Assembly: GCF_048751585.1 (NCBI RefSeq)
Contig: NZ_JAZHOB010000003.1
Span: 62,001-126,000 of the forward strand
Direction: 5' to 3'
Origin: G025836975 sp048751585
GTDB taxonomy: Bacteria > Pseudomonadota > Gammaproteobacteria > Burkholderiales > Burkholderiaceae_B
DNA: 64,000 bases
Part shown: positions 43,601 through 51,710 of the stretch, one piece after another
Layout: each line of letters begins with the position of its first letter
How positions within the stretch are numbered: the first letter of the stretch is position 1
Made by a program: the position numbers and the translations under genes
The notes under the pieces: generated by a model
Databases searched by the model: none
What the model was told of the DNA's origin: nothing
Seen by the model: only the letters and a program-made list of their open reading frames with translations

Positions 43601-44484
43601 TCGATCTGGGCGCCGCATGCGGGCATGGGTATTTCGTGCCGCCGACCATCATTGAACTGGGTGCGGTATCGGAATTGAAAAAAGAGGTTTTCGGTCCCGT
43701 GCTTCACGTCCTGCGCTACAAGCGCCAGGATCTGGACGCGTTGATCGATGCGGTGAACGCGACAGGCTACGGCCTTACGTTCGGTGTGCATACCCGGCTG
43801 GACGAAACGGTTGCGCGTGTGTCCGAACGAATACTTGCCGGCAATATCTATGTGAACAGGAATATCGTCGGCGCAGTCGTCGGTGTCCAGCCTTTTGGCG
43901 GCGAAGGCTTGTCGGGCACCGGGCCCAAGGCGGGCGGACCCCTGTATTTGCCGCGCTTGCTGTCGCGTCGGCCGGCGGGCTTGCCCGCCGGGTGCGAGAT
44001 CGATTCCGCCAGCCGGATCGCGGTGCAGACGCTTCCCGGTCCGACCGGAGAAAGCAATCTTTACCGCATCAAGCCGCGCGGCACGGTCCTGTGCGTGCCG
44101 ATTACCGAAGCCGGCGCGCGTGCGCAATTCCAGGCTTGCTCCGATACGGGCAATGCCATGGTGGTTGTGGGCGGCGGCGCGGGCCGTGCCTTTTTCGTCG
44201 ATCGCGATCAGGCTGAAAACACCAGCATTCGCCTTGCCGGGCAAGAAGAGATCGATAGCGGCGATTACGATGCCGTGCTGTTCGAGGGCGATAGCGATGC
44301 GCTGCGCGAACTGAACCGCACTGTGGCCGATCGTAATGGCCCCATCGTTCCGGTTCAAGGTCTTAGCAGCGACGAATTGGCATCGGGCGGGGCCTATCGC
44401 CTGGAACCCCTGTTAAGGGAGGTGTCGGTTTGCGTCAATACGGCGGCGGCCGGCGGCAATGCCAGCTTGATGATGGTGGGCTGA
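40666..44484 (+). CDS. putA: Trifunctional PutA (regulator, proline and P5C dehydrogenase)
   Basis: A 1272-aa protein that oxidises proline to glutamate and represses its own gene when proline is absent. Residues 1-48 form the ribbon-helix-helix DNA-binding part (TTTLGVKVDETLRERLKTAA). The proline dehydrogenase barrel spans about 200-530 (IYEGPGISIKLSALHPRYSR, RLVKGAYWDSEIKRAQ). The aldehyde dehydrogenase follows, with CISPWNFPLAIFTGQIAAAL, catalytic Glu in LIAETGGQNAMVVDSSA and catalytic Cys in SAGQRCSALRLLCVQ. The C-terminal domain of long PutA proteins is present. The N-terminal domain makes the upstream repeats plausible PutA operators. The liv operon follows. Confidence 0.96.
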   Translation: MATTTLGVKVDETLRERLKTAAVKLGCTPHWLHKQALLAYVEAIERGQLPAEIAHFGQGDGEAETGELPGPDALPPFYEFAQDVQPQSVLRAAITSAYRRPETECVPLLIDQARCAQPQEVYALARRLVETLRGKRKAGGVESLIQEFSLSSQEGVALMCLAEALLRIPDRATRDALIRDKISHGDWRSHMGESPSLFVNAATWGLMLTGKLVSVNSEQSLSKALTRLIGKGGEPLIRKGVNIAMRMMGEQFVAGQSISAAIANSRKHEDKGFRYSYDMLGEAATTSEDADRYYASYVQAIHAIGKAAQGRGIYEGPGISIKLSALHPRYSRAQHDRVMAELLPRTTELAKLARSYDIGLNIDAEEADRLEISLDILEALCFDRDLSGWNGIGFVVQAYQKRAPFVIDYVIDLAQRSGHRLMLRLVKGAYWDSEIKRAQVDGLEGYPVYTRKVYTDVAYLACARKLLAAPQAVYPQFATHNAQTLSAIYHMAGRNYYPGQYEFQCLHGMGEPLYELVTGPISQGKLNRPCRIYAPVGTHETLLAYLVRRLLENGANTSFVNQIGDEDVAVDVLIADPVQAAERIQPLGAPHGKIPLPRDMYRQADGRPNSAGIDLSNEHRLGSLAAALLSGVSQDRRAFPLLADGSFAWDDARAVPVRNPSDNRDIVGHVIEATGADIGNALAAADNAAPIWAATPVTERAQCLVRAAQILEDEMQPLLGLIVREAGKSLSNAISEVREAVDFLRYYAAQIERSFSNDTHRPLGPVLCISPWNFPLAIFTGQIAAALAAGNTVLAKPAEQTSLIASAAVSILHRAGVPAGAVQLLPGRGESVGAALVASPVVRGVIFTGSTDVALLISRKLAERLDDAGHPIPLIAETGGQNAMVVDSSALAEQVVFDVLTSAFDSAGQRCSALRLLCVQEDCADRVLTMLRGAMQELRIGRTDVLTTDVGPVIDAEAQAGIQTHIKAMREAGHRVDQLDLGAACGHGYFVPPTIIELGAVSELKKEVFGPVLHVLRYKRQDLDALIDAVNATGYGLTFGVHTRLDETVARVSERILAGNIYVNRNIVGAVVGVQPFGGEGLSGTGPKAGGPLYLPRLLSRRPAGLPAGCEIDSASRIAVQTLPGPTGESNLYRIKPRGTVLCVPITEAGARAQFQACSDTGNAMVVVGGGAGRAFFVDRDQAENTSIRLAGQEEIDSGDYDAVLFEGDSDALRELNRTVADRNGPIVPVQGLSSDELASGGAYRLEPLLREVSVCVNTAAAGGNASLMMVG

Positions 44485-44557
44485 GCCGGCGCAGGCCGGA
44501 ATAAACGATTTTTCAGGGTTACGACCAATTACCGCTTGGTTGTGCTTTTGGTTTAAT

Positions 44558-44574
44558 GCGGGGTGCAACCCGCG
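44558..44574. promoter_or_regulatory. Second TGCAAC-containing palindrome upstream of livJ
   Basis: GCGGG and CCCGC flank GTGCAA (44558-44573), carrying GTTGCA on the minus strand; GGTTGTGC lies 20 bp upstream (44538-44545). It resembles the motif upstream of putA, and the livJ start is 40 bp downstream. Confidence 0.35.
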
Positions 44575-44613
44575 CTCGAGAATGACCGTATTCTCATCCA
44601 CAAGGAGATAAAC

Positions 44614-45771
44614 ATGCAGTCCACCAAAGGATTCAAACTCTTGGCCGCCACGGCAGCCGTCATGGCGGGTTTCGCCCTAAGTCCCGCGCAGGCGGCCGAC
44701 ACCGTGGTCAAGCTGGGGTTTGCCGCGCCGCTTACCGGTCCGCAGTCGCACTACGGCGAAGACATGAAGAATGGCCTTACGCTTGCGCTGGAAGAGGCCA
44801 ACAAGCAGAACATACAGCTGGATGGCAAGACAGCCAAGTTCGAGCTGGTGACGCGCGACGATCAGGCCGATCCCCGCACCGCGGTGCAAGTGGCGCAGCA
44901 GATCGTCGATGAAGACGTGCAAGGCATATTGGGCCATTTCAATTCGGGCACGACCATCCCCGCTTCGCGCGTCTACAACGATGCGGGCCTGCCGCAGATC
45001 GCCATGGCGACTTCGCCCGAATACACCCAGCAGAACTACGACACCACCTTCCGCATGATGACCAGCGATACGCAGCAGGGCGCCGCGGCCGGTGAATTCA
45101 TCGTCAAGGACCTGAAGGCCAAGACAGTGGCGCTGATCGACGATCGCACCGCCTACGGCCAGGGACTGGCGGACCAGGTGGCCAAAGCCGTGGAAGCCAA
45201 TGGCGGCAAGGTCATTTCCCGCGAGTACACCACCGACAAGGCCAACGACTTCACCTCCATCCTGACCAATATCAAGTCCAAGACCCCTGATGCCATCTTC
45301 TTCGGCGGCCTGGATGCGCAGTCGGGTCCGATGCGCCGCCAGATGGTCAGGCTGGGCATCAAGGCTCCGCTGGTCTCGGGCGAAATGACGCGCAGCGACA
45401 CCTTCCTGAAATTGGCCGGCGAGGCCGCCAACGGTACTTACGCGTCGCTGGCAGGCGTGCCCCTGAAGCAAATGGCCGCCGGCGAGAAATTCGAAGCCGA
45501 CTACAAGGCCCGCTTCAAGGTCGAACCGGGCGTCTATGCGCCTTACGCCTATGACGGCGCGTGGAACATGATCACCGCCATGAAGGAAGCTGGATCGGCC
45601 AAGCCCGAATCCTATCTGCCCAAGCTGGCCGCCTTGCAGCGCACCGGCGCCACCAGCCAGAACATCGCCTACGACAAGAACGGCGACCTGAAGGAAATTT
45701 CCGTCACCATTTACGAAGTCAAAAACGGTAAATGGGAAATGGTCAAGACCATGGTAAGCAAGGCCAACTAA
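44614..45771 (+). CDS. livJ: Branched-chain amino-acid type ABC transporter binding protein
   Basis: A 385-aa periplasmic receptor. The signal peptide (FKLLAATAAVMAGFALSPAQ then AADTVV) precedes a Leu/Ile/Val-binding domain (VKLGFAAPLTGPQSHYGEDM, ARTAVQVAQQIVDEDVQGIL-like block, YGQGLADQVAKAVEANGGKV). I chose ATG 44614, with AAGGAGA upstream, over an in-frame codon at 44563. It probably binds branched-chain or other hydrophobic amino acids. A hairpin follows the gene, as is common when the binding protein is made in excess over the membrane parts. Confidence 0.92.
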   Translation: MQSTKGFKLLAATAAVMAGFALSPAQAADTVVKLGFAAPLTGPQSHYGEDMKNGLTLALEEANKQNIQLDGKTAKFELVTRDDQADPRTAVQVAQQIVDEDVQGILGHFNSGTTIPASRVYNDAGLPQIAMATSPEYTQQNYDTTFRMMTSDTQQGAAAGEFIVKDLKAKTVALIDDRTAYGQGLADQVAKAVEANGGKVISREYTTDKANDFTSILTNIKSKTPDAIFFGGLDAQSGPMRRQMVRLGIKAPLVSGEMTRSDTFLKLAGEAANGTYASLAGVPLKQMAAGEKFEADYKARFKVEPGVYAPYAYDGAWNMITAMKEAGSAKPESYLPKLAALQRTGATSQNIAYDKNGDLKEISVTIYEVKNGKWEMVKTMVSKAN

Positions 45772-45787
45772 GCCTTCCGTCCTTCAC

Positions 45788-45807
45788 GGGCCGGCTGCGG
45801 CCGGCCC
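45788..45807 (+). terminator. Intercistronic hairpin livJ-livH
   Basis: GGGCCGGC (45788-45795) and GCCGGCCC (45800-45807) form a perfect 8-bp stem with loop TGCG and no U-tract. It probably stabilises the livJ mRNA or partially terminates before livH. Confidence 0.6.
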
Positions 45808-45826
45808 AAGCCGCGAGTCCTAAAGC

Positions 45827-46759
45827 ATGGATATTCTTCTACAACAGTTGATCAACGGCATTACCGTGGGCAGCGTGTACGCCCTGGTTGCCCTTGGCTA
45901 CACCATGGTTTATGGAATCATAGGCCTGATCAATTTTGCCCATGGCGACGTCGTCATGGTGGGCGCCATGGTCGCCACCACGCTGGTGGTCACGCTGATA
46001 GGCGCCGATCCGGGCAGCATGTCGGCCTGGCTGGCCGTGGCGGCCGCCTTGTTGCTGGCCATCCCCGTCTGCATGGCGCTGGGCTGGATCGCCGAGCGCT
46101 TCGCCTACCGGCCTTTGCGCCGGGCACCACGCCTGGCGGCGCTGATTACCGCCATCGGCGTATCCATCATTATCCAGAATATTGCGATGATGGTCTGGGG
46201 ACGCAACTACCTTAGCTTCCCGCACATCATCGAACCGAATATCTTCCAGGTCGGAGGGGCGCGCATCAGCATGCTGCAGATCATCATCATTCTGTCGGCA
46301 ACCGCCATCATGGCCGGGCTGCTGCTGGTGGTGCATCGCACGCGCCTGGGCACCGCCATGCGGGCCACGGCACAGAATCGCGAAGTGGCCGGCCTGATGG
46401 GCGTCAATATCAACACCGTGATTTCCGCCGCCTTCCTGATCGGGTCGGCGCTGGCCGCGGTGGCGGGCGTCATGATTACCACCTACTACGGGGTGGCCCA
46501 GTACACCATGGGCTTCATGCTCGGCCTGAAGGCCTTCACGGCGGCCGTGCTGGGCGGCATCGGCAACCTGGGCGGCGCCATGCTGGGCGGCCTGTTGCTG
46601 GGCGTGATCGAATCGTTGGGCGCGGGCTATATCGGCGACCTGACCAATGGAGTGTTCGGCAGCAATTACCAGGATGTCTTTTCCTTTATCGTGCTTATCC
46701 TGGTCCTGGTGTTCCGCCCGTCCGGACTTCTGGGCGAACGGGTGGGAGACCGCGCATGA
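45827..46759 (+). CDS. livH: Branched-chain amino-acid ABC permease LivH
   Basis: A 310-aa LivH-type permease with about eight hydrophobic segments. NGITVGSVYALVALGYTMVY starts it, GIIGLINFAHGDVVMVGAMV follows, and MRATAQNREVAGLMGVNINT is the coupling EAA-like loop. The stop overlaps the livM start as ATGA, so the pair is translationally coupled. Confidence 0.95.
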   Translation: MDILLQQLINGITVGSVYALVALGYTMVYGIIGLINFAHGDVVMVGAMVATTLVVTLIGADPGSMSAWLAVAAALLLAIPVCMALGWIAERFAYRPLRRAPRLAALITAIGVSIIIQNIAMMVWGRNYLSFPHIIEPNIFQVGGARISMLQIIIILSATAIMAGLLLVVHRTRLGTAMRATAQNREVAGLMGVNINTVISAAFLIGSALAAVAGVMITTYYGVAQYTMGFMLGLKAFTAAVLGGIGNLGGAMLGGLLLGVIESLGAGYIGDLTNGVFGSNYQDVFSFIVLILVLVFRPSGLLGERVGDRA

Positions 46760-47847
46760 GCTATTCCACTGTTTCCCGCAGCGGCGGTATATCGTTCAAG
46801 GTGTGGCTGGGCATCGCCTTGTGCGGCCTGGTGCTGGCCGTGCTGCCATTCGTATTGGGCATGGCCGGCCAAAGCTGGGTGCGCACGCTGAACTTCGCCT
46901 TGCTGTATGTCATGCTGGCCTTGGGCCTGAACATAGTCGTGGGCTTCGCCGGCCTGCTCGACCTGGGCTATATCGCATTCTATGCTGTGGGCGCCTATGT
47001 ATGGGCCTTGCTGGCATCGCCTCATTTCGGCTTGCACCTGCCATTCTGGGTGGTGCTGCCGCTGGGCGTCCTGCTGGCGGCCTTTTTCGGCGCCATGCTG
47101 GGCGCGCCCACCCTGAAGCTGCGCGGCGATTACCTGGCCATCGTAACCCTGGGTTTCGGCGAAATCGTGCGCATCTTCATGAACAACCTGGATGCGCCCA
47201 TCAACATCACCAACGGCCCGCAAGGCATCAACCGCGTCGATACGTTCTCGATCGGCGAGTTCGCCTTCGGCCGCTCGCAATCGCTGTTCGGCTTTCGTAT
47301 CACGGGGCCTGAAAAGTACTATTACCTGCTCCTGCTGCTTGTCATCGTCATCGTCGTCATCTGCGTACGCTTGCAGAATTCGCGCATAGGCCGGGCCTGG
47401 GAAGCGGTGCGCGAAGATGAAGTGGCCGCCAAGGCCATGGGCATCAACACGCGCAACATCAAGCTGCTGGCCTTTTCCATGGGCGCCAGTTTCGGCGGGG
47501 TGGCGGGCGCCATGTTCGCCTCCATGCAGGGCTTCGTCAGCCCCGAGAGCTTCAGTCTTACGGAGTCGATCATGGTGCTGTGCATGGTCGTGCTGGGCGG
47601 CATGGGACATATACCGGGCGTCATACTGGGTGCGATCATTCTTTCCGTGTTTCCGGAGTTGCTGCGGGCGGTGGTCGTGCCGGTGCAGCAGACCTTGTTC
47701 GGCGACGTGATTCTGGACCCCGAAGGCATACGCATGCTGCTCTTCGGCTTCGCTCTGGTGCTGGTCATGATTTTCCGTCCCGCGGGCCTATGGCCGTCGG
47801 CAACGCGCCGGCGCGAACTCACCGCCGCCAAGGAGGGCCAGGCATGA
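46756..47847 (+). CDS. livM: Branched-chain amino-acid ABC permease LivM
   Basis: A 363-aa LivM-type permease. RTLNFALLYVMLALGLNIVV and GFAGLLDLGYIAFYAVGAYV are the family signature, with AWEAVREDEVAAKAMGINTR as the coupling loop. It extends a little beyond typical length at the N-terminus. Overlaps of 4 bp link it to livH and livG. Confidence 0.95.
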   Translation: MSYSTVSRSGGISFKVWLGIALCGLVLAVLPFVLGMAGQSWVRTLNFALLYVMLALGLNIVVGFAGLLDLGYIAFYAVGAYVWALLASPHFGLHLPFWVVLPLGVLLAAFFGAMLGAPTLKLRGDYLAIVTLGFGEIVRIFMNNLDAPINITNGPQGINRVDTFSIGEFAFGRSQSLFGFRITGPEKYYYLLLLLVIVIVVICVRLQNSRIGRAWEAVREDEVAAKAMGINTRNIKLLAFSMGASFGGVAGAMFASMQGFVSPESFSLTESIMVLCMVVLGGMGHIPGVILGAIILSVFPELLRAVVVPVQQTLFGDVILDPEGIRMLLFGFALVLVMIFRPAGLWPSATRRRELTAAKEGQA

Positions 47848-48728
47848 TACAGGCCAATGTGAACAGCGATGCACGCTCCATGCCCGAATTGCTCCTGGTG
47901 GCCAACAAGCTGAGCAAGCGCTTCGGCGGCTTGCAGGCTTTGTCGGATGTCAGTTTTTCCATTTGCAAGGGCGACATCTACGGGCTCATCGGGCCCAATG
48001 GGGCGGGCAAGACCACACTTTTCAATGTGTTGACCAGCTTGTATGTGCCCGAGTCGGGCAACTGCAATTTCATGGGGCACCAGCTTACCCGCCTGAAGCC
48101 GCACGAAATCGCCATCGTCGGACTGGCGCGCACCTTCCAGAACATACGCCTGTTCGGCAGCCTCAGCGCCATCGAGAACGTCATGATAGGGCGCCACATT
48201 CGCACCCGCGCCGGCGTCTACGGGGCCATCACCCGCAACAGGGCGACGCGCGACGAAGAGGCCGCCATTGAGCAGCGCGCGCACGAATTGCTTGAATACG
48301 TGGGCATAGGCGAACGGGCCAACGACGTTGCCAGTTCGCTGCCATACGGCGACCAGCGCCGCCTGGAGATCGCCCGGGCGCTGGCCACCGATCCCGCCTT
48401 GCTGGCACTGGACGAGCCGGCCGCCGGCATGAACGCGTCGGAAACGGTGGTGCTGCGCCGCCTGATCGAAAAGATACGTGACGACGGGGTAACGGTACTG
48501 TTGATCGAACATGACATGAAGCTGGTCATGGGCTTGTGCAATCGTGTGCTGGTGCTTGAATACGGCAAGGTGCTGGCCGAAGGCAAGCCGGCGGAGATAC
48601 AGCGCAATCCCAAGGTCATCGAGGCCTACCTGGGGGCCGGGGCTGCCGATCACACGCCCGCCGCGCCTGCCGGGCGCATTGCGGATCAGGCGCCGGCTGT
48701 CGACGGCAAGGGCGGGGAACATTCATGA
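47844..48728 (+). CDS. livG: Branched-chain amino-acid ABC ATPase LivG
   Basis: A 294-aa ATPase. Walker A is IGPNGAGKTTLFNVL, then LARTFQNIRLF, and the signature/Walker B segment is LPYGDQRRLEIARALATDPA then LLALDEPAAGMNASE. I chose ATG 47844 (AAGGAGG upstream, ATGA overlap with livM). The LSGGQ signature appears in the LivG variant LPYGDQ. A 35-residue Ala/Pro-rich tail after the core is unusual but open. Confidence 0.95.
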   Translation: MIQANVNSDARSMPELLLVANKLSKRFGGLQALSDVSFSICKGDIYGLIGPNGAGKTTLFNVLTSLYVPESGNCNFMGHQLTRLKPHEIAIVGLARTFQNIRLFGSLSAIENVMIGRHIRTRAGVYGAITRNRATRDEEAAIEQRAHELLEYVGIGERANDVASSLPYGDQRRLEIARALATDPALLALDEPAAGMNASETVVLRRLIEKIRDDGVTVLLIEHDMKLVMGLCNRVLVLEYGKVLAEGKPAEIQRNPKVIEAYLGAGAADHTPAAPAGRIADQAPAVDGKGGEHS

Positions 48729-49459
48729 GCAATACCAATAATTTGCTGGAAATACGCCAGCTCGAAGTCGCCTACGGCGGTATCCGCGCGGTGCGCGGCA
48801 TGGACTTGCGGGTCGAGCGCGGCGAACTGGTCAGCCTGATCGGCGCCAACGGGGCGGGTAAAAGCACGACTTTGCGCGCGATTTGCGGCCTGGTGCCGAT
48901 TGCCGGCGGCGATATTCTTTACGAAGGCAAGTCGATTGCCGGTGCGCCGTCTTATATGCTGGTGCGCGACGGCCTGGTGATGGTGCCCGAAGGGCGGGGC
49001 ATTTTCGGGCAGTTGACCATAGAAGAAAATTTGGCGATGGGCGGGTACAGCCGCAAGGATCAGGACGGCGTCAAGGCGGACACCGAGCATGTGTTCGAGC
49101 TTTTTCCGCGCCTGGCTGAAAGGCGCCGGCAGTCGGCCGGTACCTTGTCGGGCGGCGAGCAGCAGATGCTGGCCATGGGACGCGCGATGATTTCACGTCC
49201 TCGCCTGCTGTTGCTGGATGAGCCGTCGATGGGGCTGGCGCCCCTGATGGTCGAGAAGATCTTCGAGGTGGTGCGCACCATCGCCGCCGAAGGCGTAACG
49301 ATTTTGCTGATCGAGCAGAACGCCAAGCTGGCGCTGGAGACGAGCAGCCGAGGCTACGTGATGGAGTCGGGGCGCGTGATTCTGGAAGGACCTTCGGATC
49401 AGTTGCTGGATGATCCGAAGGTGCGGGCGGCTTATTTGGGGGAAGAGGAAGCGGCCTAG
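48725..49459 (+). CDS. livF: Branched-chain amino-acid ABC ATPase LivF
   Basis: A 244-aa ATPase. Walker A is IGANGAGKSTTLRAI, with VPEGRGIFGQLTIEENLAMG, signature LSGGEQQMLAMGRAMISRPR and Walker B LLLLDEPSMGLAPLMVEKIF. It completes the five-gene liv importer and ends in a small hairpin. Confidence 0.96.
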   Translation: MSNTNNLLEIRQLEVAYGGIRAVRGMDLRVERGELVSLIGANGAGKSTTLRAICGLVPIAGGDILYEGKSIAGAPSYMLVRDGLVMVPEGRGIFGQLTIEENLAMGGYSRKDQDGVKADTEHVFELFPRLAERRRQSAGTLSGGEQQMLAMGRAMISRPRLLLLDEPSMGLAPLMVEKIFEVVRTIAAEGVTILLIEQNAKLALETSSRGYVMESGRVILEGPSDQLLDDPKVRAAYLGEEEAA

Positions 49460-49470
49460 CCGAGGCTAGG
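49455..49470 (+). terminator. Small hairpin at livF stop
   Basis: CCTAGCC and GGCTAGG form a stem around GA, overlapping the stop codon, followed by TCATCGGTTTT. Weak terminator candidate. Confidence 0.4.
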
Positions 49471-49545
49471 TCATCGGTTTTCCCGAAGAAATGGCTGCAA
49501 TGTCGGGTATCAGATGTGCTTCTGTCTATCTTTGGTTCTTGAGCA

Positions 49546-49767
49546 GGCGGGATGGCGGGGGTCGGGGCCTGCTCACCGTCCGCGGTCCCGTTCCGGGACT
49601 ACTCGCGGCATAGTCCCATGGCGAGGCGGCCGTGAAACTCGCAACGTTGGCAGCCCCCCGGGCTGCCAACACCCTTGTTGCTCGAACAGTCACGACCTTG
49701 CCTCCTCGCCATGGGCCCATGCCGCGACGCTCCCGAATTCGCCAGCCCCGACCCCCGCCATCCCGCC
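49546..49767. repeat. 222-bp imperfect palindrome with three matching blocks
   Basis: Outer arms 49546-49568 and 49745-49767 are perfect reverse complements over 23 bp. Middle arms 49603-49629 and 49701-49727 match at 24 of 27. The centre 49646-49656 / 49660-49670 is perfect over 11 bp (GTTGGCAGCCC) with a CCC loop. The whole could fold into one long hairpin. It lies between convergent livF and dut, where a bidirectional terminator or a dispersed repeat would fit. Open frames crossing it on both strands are artefacts of its symmetry. Confidence 0.75.
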
Positions 49768-49781
49768 ACGGCGTCATAAGG

Positions 49782-49806
49782 AAGCGATCAATCAAAGCGA
49801 TCAATC
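49782..49806. repeat. Two copies of a 12-bp direct repeat
   Basis: AAGCGATCAATC occurs at 49782-49793 and 49795-49806, one base apart, just right of the palindrome. Confidence 0.6.
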
Positions 49807-49878
49807 GAAGAGAAAGGCCGGGGAAGAATGATCTGCGCAGCAGAAGATTAGTTCACAGCACAGCGTAGAAGCACGCGC

Positions 49879-50328
49879 TCAGCCGCGCCCCGTGCTACCG
49901 AAGCCGCCGGCGCCGCGATCGCTGTCTTCGAACTCATCGACGATATCGAACTCGATCTGCTGCACCGGCACCACCACCAGCTGCGCCAGCCTATCCATCG
50001 GTTGCAGCGTAAAGTCCTGCTGGCCGCGATTCCATACAGACACCATCAGCGGACCCTGATAATCGGAGTCGATCAGGCCCACCAAGTTGCCCAGCACGAT
50101 GCCGTGCTTATGTCCCAGGCCGGAACGCGGCAGAATCATGGCCGCGTAGGCCGGGTCGGCGATATGGATGGACAGGCCCGTGGGTACGAGCTCCGTCGCG
50201 CCCGGCGGCAATGACAGCGGCGCATCCACGCAGGCCCGCAAATCCAGGCCGGCGGAGCCGCTGGTTGCGTAGGCCGGCAGATAATCGTTCATGCGCGGGT
50301 CCAGGATCTTCAGTGCAATTTTTCTCAT
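49879..50328 (-). CDS. dut: dUTP diphosphatase
   Basis: A 149-aa dUTPase that removes dUTP and makes dUMP for thymidylate. All five motifs are present: YATSGSAGLDLRA, PRSGLGHKHGIVL, GLIDSDYQGPLMVSVWN, RLAQLVVVPVQQIEF and RGAGGFGSTGRG. The ATG at 50328 is the family start. The frame continues open upstream into coaBC on the same strand, but only this part is coding. It is 146 bp downstream of coaBC. Confidence 0.96.
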   Translation of the reverse strand: MRKIALKILDPRMNDYLPAYATSGSAGLDLRACVDAPLSLPPGATELVPTGLSIHIADPAYAAMILPRSGLGHKHGIVLGNLVGLIDSDYQGPLMVSVWNRGQQDFTLQPMDRLAQLVVVPVQQIEFDIVDEFEDSDRGAGGFGSTGRG

Positions 50329-50474
50329 GGCTTTTTCTTTCTTGTGGAAAGGCGGTTTCTGGGACGCGCCATTGTATGCGCTCAGCCCGTCAACGGTACA
50401 GGAAAACCGCAACGGCCCGGTATCCGGGGACGCCAAGCCGCGGGCGGCGGTATTCTCCGCCGCCGCGCTTCGTA

Positions 50475-51683
50475 TCAGGGCTTGGGGCTGACCGGTAGTT
50501 TGTCCGCAATCGCCGCGATCAGCTTTCGCGCCGCCGCCAGCTTGCCAAGCACGGGCAGGGCGGTGTGCCCGGCATCGTCGAACAGGATCAGTTCGGTTTC
50601 GTCGGCATTCATGGCTTGCTGGGCCAGGTTTCCGACCAGCAAGGGCACGCCCTTGCGCTTGCGCTTGGCTTCCGCGTATTCCAGCAGGTTCTCGGTTTCG
50701 GCGGCAAAACCCACGCACCATGGGCCTGAGGGCATCCGGGCGATGTCGGCCAGGATGTCGGGGTTTGCCTCGAATTCCAGCTGGGGCGCCTTGCCGTCCG
50801 CCTGCTTCTTCAGCTTGCTGCCGCTGGCGTTCACCACCCGCCAGTCCGCCACGGCGGCGACTGAAATGAACACGTCGGCGTTGCCGGCCTCGTTCATGAC
50901 GGCGGCGTGCATCTGCGCCGCGCTGTCGACATCCACGCGCATCACCTGGTAGGGGGCGGGCAGGGCGGTGGGGCCCGATACCAGCACGACCTCGGCGCCG
51001 GCTTCGCGGGCCGCTTGCGCAATGGCATAGCCCATCTTGCCGGAGGAGCGGTTGGTGATGACCCGGATGGGGTCGATTTTCTCGGAGGTGGGGCCGGCGG
51101 TGATGAGCACCCTTTTTCCTCGCAGCGGCTTGGGCTGGAAGAAGGCGATGAGCTCGGCCAGCAATTCGTGGGGTTCCAGCATCCGGCCGCTGCCGGTTTC
51201 GCCGCAGGCCTGGTCGCCCTCGGCGGGCCCAAGAATGAGGGCGCCGTCCGCCTTTATCTGCGCCACATTGCGCTGGGTGGCGGGATGCAGCCACATCTCG
51301 CGGTTCATGGCCGGCGCCACCAGCAGGGGGCAGTTGCCCTTGGCGACGCACAAGGTGGACAGCAGGTCGTTGGCCAGGCCGTTGGCCAGCTTGGCGATGA
51401 AATCGGTGCTGGCCGGCGCGATGACGATGGCATCGGCGCCGCGCGTCAGATTGATGTGCGCCATGCTGTTGGGTACGCGCTCATCCCAGGCGTCCAGGTA
51501 CACCGGCCGCCCCGACAGCGCCTGCATGGTGGTTGCGCCGATGAAATGCGTGGCGGCTTCCGTCATGACCACGTCGATGACGGCGCCCTGATCCTGCGCG
51601 CGGCGCAGGAATTCCGCCACCTTGTAGCAGGCGATGCCGCCGGTCAGGCCCAGCACAATACGTTTGTCGGCAAGTTCGAGCAT
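50475..51683 (-). CDS. coaBC: Bifunctional phosphopantothenoylcysteine decarboxylase/synthetase
   Basis: A 402-aa CoaBC (Dfp) covering two steps of coenzyme A synthesis. The N-terminal flavin decarboxylase has VLGLTGGIACYKVAEFLRRA, VAPAMNREMWLHPATQRN and the Cys loop ACGETGSGRMLEP. The C-terminal CTP ligase has LITAGPTSEKIDPIRVITNR, SSGKMGYAIAQAAREAGAEV and KLKKQADGKAPQLEFEANPD. lspA lies 27 bp upstream on the same strand. Confidence 0.96.
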   Translation of the reverse strand: MLELADKRIVLGLTGGIACYKVAEFLRRAQDQGAVIDVVMTEAATHFIGATTMQALSGRPVYLDAWDERVPNSMAHINLTRGADAIVIAPASTDFIAKLANGLANDLLSTLCVAKGNCPLLVAPAMNREMWLHPATQRNVAQIKADGALILGPAEGDQACGETGSGRMLEPHELLAELIAFFQPKPLRGKRVLITAGPTSEKIDPIRVITNRSSGKMGYAIAQAAREAGAEVVLVSGPTALPAPYQVMRVDVDSAAQMHAAVMNEAGNADVFISVAAVADWRVVNASGSKLKKQADGKAPQLEFEANPDILADIARMPSGPWCVGFAAETENLLEYAEAKRKRKGVPLLVGNLAQQAMNADETELILFDDAGHTALPVLGKLAAARKLIAAIADKLPVSPKP

Positions 51684-51710
51684 GGAGCGGTGCCCTATTC
51701 AATTAAGGAT

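Noticed and set aside
49514..49831. Small open frames on both strands inside the palindrome
   Set aside because: The symmetry of the inverted repeat produces matching open frames; no ribosome site or protein motif supports them.
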